Source: Nocardioides flavescens (GTDB lineage: Bacteria > Actinomycetota > Actinomycetes > Propionibacteriales > Nocardioidaceae). Taken from it: 64,000 nucleotides of DNA. The notes under the pieces are model-generated. The model did not search any database. It was not told where the DNA came from and saw only the letters and a list, made by a program, of their open reading frames with translations. Both the position numbers and the translations under genes were made by a program. The stretch's first letter is position 1. Each line of letters opens with the position of its first letter. The stretch covers positions 310,001 to 374,000 of the forward strand of contig NZ_WUEK01000005.1 in NCBI RefSeq assembly GCF_009823805.1, in the 5' to 3' direction. Positions 61,853 to 64,000 of this stretch are shown piece by piece.

Positions 61853-62890
61853 GTGAACCCGTGGAGCGAGCGTGCGCGTGTGGTCGTGCCTGTGCGCACC
61901 GACCCCGAGGGGAAGGCCGGACCGACCGCCGACCAGGCCCGCGCCCGCGCCTGGCGGCGGGTGAGCCGAGGTCTCTACGTCCCGTCCTCGGTCGACTCGG
62001 AGGTCCCCGAGCAGCGGATCGTCGAGGCGGCGGCGTGCCTGCCGGCGGCGTACGGCGGGGTGACGGGGTGGGCGGCGCTGCGGTGGGCGGGGGCCACGTG
62101 GTTCGACGGCCGTGACCGTCTCGGCGCACCCCAGCCGGTCACTCTGTCGATCATGCGGACCGAGATCAGGTCGCAGCCCGGGATCGCGGTGAGCGCCGAG
62201 CGGCTGCCGCCCCGCGACCTCACCACCGTCCGGGGCCTGGCCACGACCTCGGCGGTCCGGGCGGTGTGCTTCGAGATGAGGTACTGCTCCGACGAGCGAC
62301 GGGCGACGGTCCTGCTCGACATGGCGCTGATGCACGACGTGGTCTCGACCGACGAGGTCGCGGCGTACGTCGAGACGCTCAACGGCTGGACCGGGGTCGC
62401 GAAGTGCCGCGCCGCCCTGGCGATGTGCGAGGAGAACAGTTGGTCGGCCATGGAGACCGTCATGCGGTTGGCGTGGACCCTCGACGCGGGCCTGCCGCGG
62501 CCGCTGTGCAACCGGCCGGTCTTCGACCTCGCCGGTCGACACGTGGGCACGCCCGACCTGCTCGACGCGCACGCCGGGCTCGTCGGGGAGTACGACGGCA
62601 TCGTGCACCTCGACCAGCGCCGCCGAGGGAAGGACATCGACAAGGAGGCGACCTACAGGAGTCTCGGGCTCGAGCACGTCACGATGGCCGCCGGCGACGT
62701 GGCCTCGCCCAGCACGACCGTCGTGCCGCGCATCCTCCAGGCGCGCGCTCGAGCGCTGGCCCGGCGGGCCGAGCCCCGGGGCTGGACCGTCGAGCCTCCG
62801 CGCTGGTGGGTCGACACCAGCACCGTCGCCGCCCGCCGTGGCCTCAGTGCCGAGCAGCGGGACCGGTTGCTGCGCTACCGGGCGAGCTGA
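61853..62890 (+). CDS. Hypothetical protein with AbiEi-like N-terminus and Vsr/DUF559-like C-terminus
   Basis: 345 residues. The N-terminal part (RVSRGLYVPSSVDSEVPEQRI; GVTGWAALRWAGATWFDG) has the pattern of AbiEi-antitoxin-type proteins common in Nocardioides. The C-terminal part (LVGEYDGIVHLDQ; DKEATYRSLGLEHVTM) resembles the very-short-patch/DUF559 endonuclease fold, with Glu-x-Asp as possible metal ligands. No toxin partner is adjacent. It is flanked on both sides by copies of the long repeat in opposite orientation. Confidence 0.6.
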   Translation: MNPWSERARVVVPVRTDPEGKAGPTADQARARAWRRVSRGLYVPSSVDSEVPEQRIVEAAACLPAAYGGVTGWAALRWAGATWFDGRDRLGAPQPVTLSIMRTEIRSQPGIAVSAERLPPRDLTTVRGLATTSAVRAVCFEMRYCSDERRATVLLDMALMHDVVSTDEVAAYVETLNGWTGVAKCRAALAMCEENSWSAMETVMRLAWTLDAGLPRPLCNRPVFDLAGRHVGTPDLLDAHAGLVGEYDGIVHLDQRRRGKDIDKEATYRSLGLEHVTMAAGDVASPSTTVVPRILQARARALARRAEPRGWTVEPPRWWVDTSTVAARRGLSAEQRDRLLRYRAS

Positions 62891-62929
62891 GGATCGCCCC
62901 AGGGGTCGGGGCGTCGTCCGATACCGGTC

Positions 62930-63013
62930 GGTACTCACCGACGTTCTGGGGGTCCAAGACGCCTCTCATGCCCCGAAACGTCGGTGACTACCGACCGGAC
63001 GTCGGTGACTACC
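62930..63013. repeat. Long intergenic repeat, copy 5 (inverted orientation)
   Basis: One GGTACTCACCGACGTTC unit, a central hairpin with changes, then two inverted units (GTCGGTGACTACC twice). It is the mirror image of copies 1-4 and lies between two convergent genes. Confidence 0.88.
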
Positions 63014-63058
63014 GCCGACGAGGGGCTGTGCAGAGACCCGGGGAGGCCCGGGAGGAGG

Positions 63059-63814
63059 TCAGCGGCCCTGGTTGGCGACGGCGGCGGCCGCGGCGGCTGC
63101 GGCGTCGGGGTCGAGGTAGCGGCCACCGGGGACGGTGGGGGCCAGCGACTCGTCGAGCTCGTAGACGAGCGGCATGCCGGTGGGGATGTTGAGGCCGGCG
63201 ATGTCGTCGTCGCTGATGCCGTCGAGGTGCTTGACGAGCGCGCGGAGGCTGTTGCCGTGGGCGGCGACGAGCACGGTGTGACCGGCCTGCAGGTCCGGCA
63301 CGATCGCGGACTCCCAGTAGGGCAGGAAGCGGGCGATGACGTCCTTGAGGCACTCGGTCTGCGGCAGCTCGTCGCCGAGGTCGGCGTACTGCGGGAGACC
63401 GGCCTGAGAGTACTCGTTGTCGGACGAGATCGGCGGCGGCGGGGTGTCGAACGAGCGGCGCCAGAGCATGAACTGCTCCTCGCCGTACTCCTCGAGGGTC
63501 TGCTTCTTGTCCTTGCCCTGCAGGTCGCCGTAGTGGCGCTCGTTGAGGCGCCAGGAACGACGGACCGGGATCCAGTGGCGGTCGGCGACGTCGAGGGCGA
63601 TCGAGGCGGTGGTGATCGCGCGACGCAGCAGCGAGGTGTGCAGCACGTCGGGGGCGAGACCGGCGTCGCGCAGCTGCTCACCGCCGCGGGCGGCCTCCTC
63701 GCGGCCCTGGTCGGACAGCGGGACGTCGACCCAGCCGGTGAAGAGGTTCTTGGCGTTCCAGACGCTCTCGCCGTGGCGGAGCAGGATCAGGGTGTGGGTC
63801 ACGGCGTCGCTCAC
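63059..63814 (-). CDS. gpmA: 2,3-bisphosphoglycerate-dependent phosphoglycerate mutase
   Basis: 251 residues. The histidine-phosphatase core has [18 protein letters not shown] (catalytic RHG), the substrate loop [18 protein letters not shown], and [15 protein letters not shown] with the second histidine. It interconverts 3- and 2-phosphoglycerate in glycolysis. Its GTG overlaps the upstream gene's stop (GTGA). A C-terminal Ala-rich tail is not catalytic. Confidence 0.95.
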   Translation of the reverse strand: MSDAVTHTLILLRHGESVWNAKNLFTGWVDVPLSDQGREEAARGGEQLRDAGLAPDVLHTSLLRRAITTASIALDVADRHWIPVRRSWRLNERHYGDLQGKDKKQTLEEYGEEQFMLWRRSFDTPPPPISSDNEYSQAGLPQYADLGDELPQTECLKDVIARFLPYWESAIVPDLQAGHTVLVAAHGNSLRALVKHLDGISDDDIAGLNIPTGMPLVYELDESLAPTVPGGRYLDPDAAAAAAAAVANQGR

Positions 63815-64000
63815 TCCGCTTCTTCGCCGGTCAGCGTCGGGGCGTCGGACGGCGTCGCGGAGGCGTCGCCGGTCTCCTCCAGGACGGAGTCGCAGTTGTA
63901 GGGCTCGCCCGGCTCGGGGCCGTCGCTCGAGGCCGAGGCGGACGGGGACGAGGACGGGGTGGCGCCCGGGGTCGCGGACGGCGAGGCGGACGCGCTGTCC
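63811..64000 (-). CDS. 3' end of a Ser/Pro/Ala-rich protein, start outside window
   Basis: Only the last 62 codons are inside the window: a low-complexity Ser/Pro/Ala linker ([20 protein letters not shown]), then [20 protein letters not shown] and a Glu-rich end. It probably belongs to an exported or membrane protein; family not recognisable. It is translationally coupled to gpmA. Confidence 0.7.
   Translation of the reverse strand, partial: DSASASPSATPGATPSSSPSASASSDGPEPGEPYNCDSVLEETGDASATPSDAPTLTGEEAE

Noticed and set aside
40378..63013. The repeated 17-mers as a CRISPR array
   Set aside because: Each locus has only two or three direct/inverted units without variable spacers, and no cas genes are present.

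Overview
The window is high-GC actinobacterial DNA, most likely from a Nocardioides-like member of the Nocardioidaceae. Signs are the many GTG starts, four-base GTGA stop/start overlaps, a mycothiol gene (mshA), gpgS next to a FolP2-type gene, a fused isobutyryl-CoA mutase, and the mycobacterial-style order mshA / regX3-senX3 / phoU / gpm. No rRNA, tRNA, CRISPR array or transposase was seen.

Positions 1-6.5 kb: two overlapping LuxR-type regulators with degenerate receiver domains, then a lasso-peptide locus. It holds a 56-residue precursor on the minus strand, a divergent HPr-kinase-like gene, and a minus-strand operon of nucleotidyltransferase, methyltransferase, leader-binding protein (B1), leader protease (B2) and a short asparagine-synthase-type cyclase. 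No transporter is visible.

Positions 6.6-28.0 kb: a mosaic exopolysaccharide locus read on both strands. It carries an initiating glycosylphosphotransferase, Wzx-type flippase, Wzy-like polymerase, Wzz-like chain-length protein, eight glycosyltransferases, a hexapeptide acetyltransferase, two pyruvyltransferase-family proteins and a divergent pair of paralogous beta-helix exoproteins. It ends in about 2 kb containing one gene and otherwise apparently empty or decayed sequence.

Positions 28.7-37.4 kb: gpgS, folP2-like, a small hypothetical gene and a RibD-like reductase, each overlapping the next; then an orphan sensor kinase and icmF overlapped by a metal/cobalamin-receptor-like gene. Short hairpin repeats have entered the gpgS tail and the small hypothetical gene in frame.

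Positions 37.5-52.9 kb: a 5'-truncated secreted beta-helix gene, MarR regulator and MFS pump, rhomboid protease, and an ohrR-ohr-doxX-quinone reductase peroxide operon. A 2.7-kb low-GC island follows, carrying an OLD-type ATPase/TOPRIM nuclease and a small WYL-like protein, bounded by a perfect 75-bp direct repeat copied from the typA 3' end. Then come typA, a PPOX-fold enzyme, an Asp-rich exported protein, and an M4 protease fused to an emfourin-like inhibitor domain.

Positions 52.9-64 kb: aspartate racemase family, SDR, mshA with a YbjN-family gene, DUF1304, a DMT transporter, a DinB/MDMPI-like protein, regX3-senX3 divergent from phoU across a Pho-box-like repeat, a nuclease-like protein, gpm and the 3' end of a low-complexity protein. 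Five copies of an intergenic repeat of about 85 bp, built on the 17-mer GGTAGTCACCGACGTTC, lie between 40 and 63 kb and none in the lasso/exopolysaccharide region, which fits that region being a separate, variable module.
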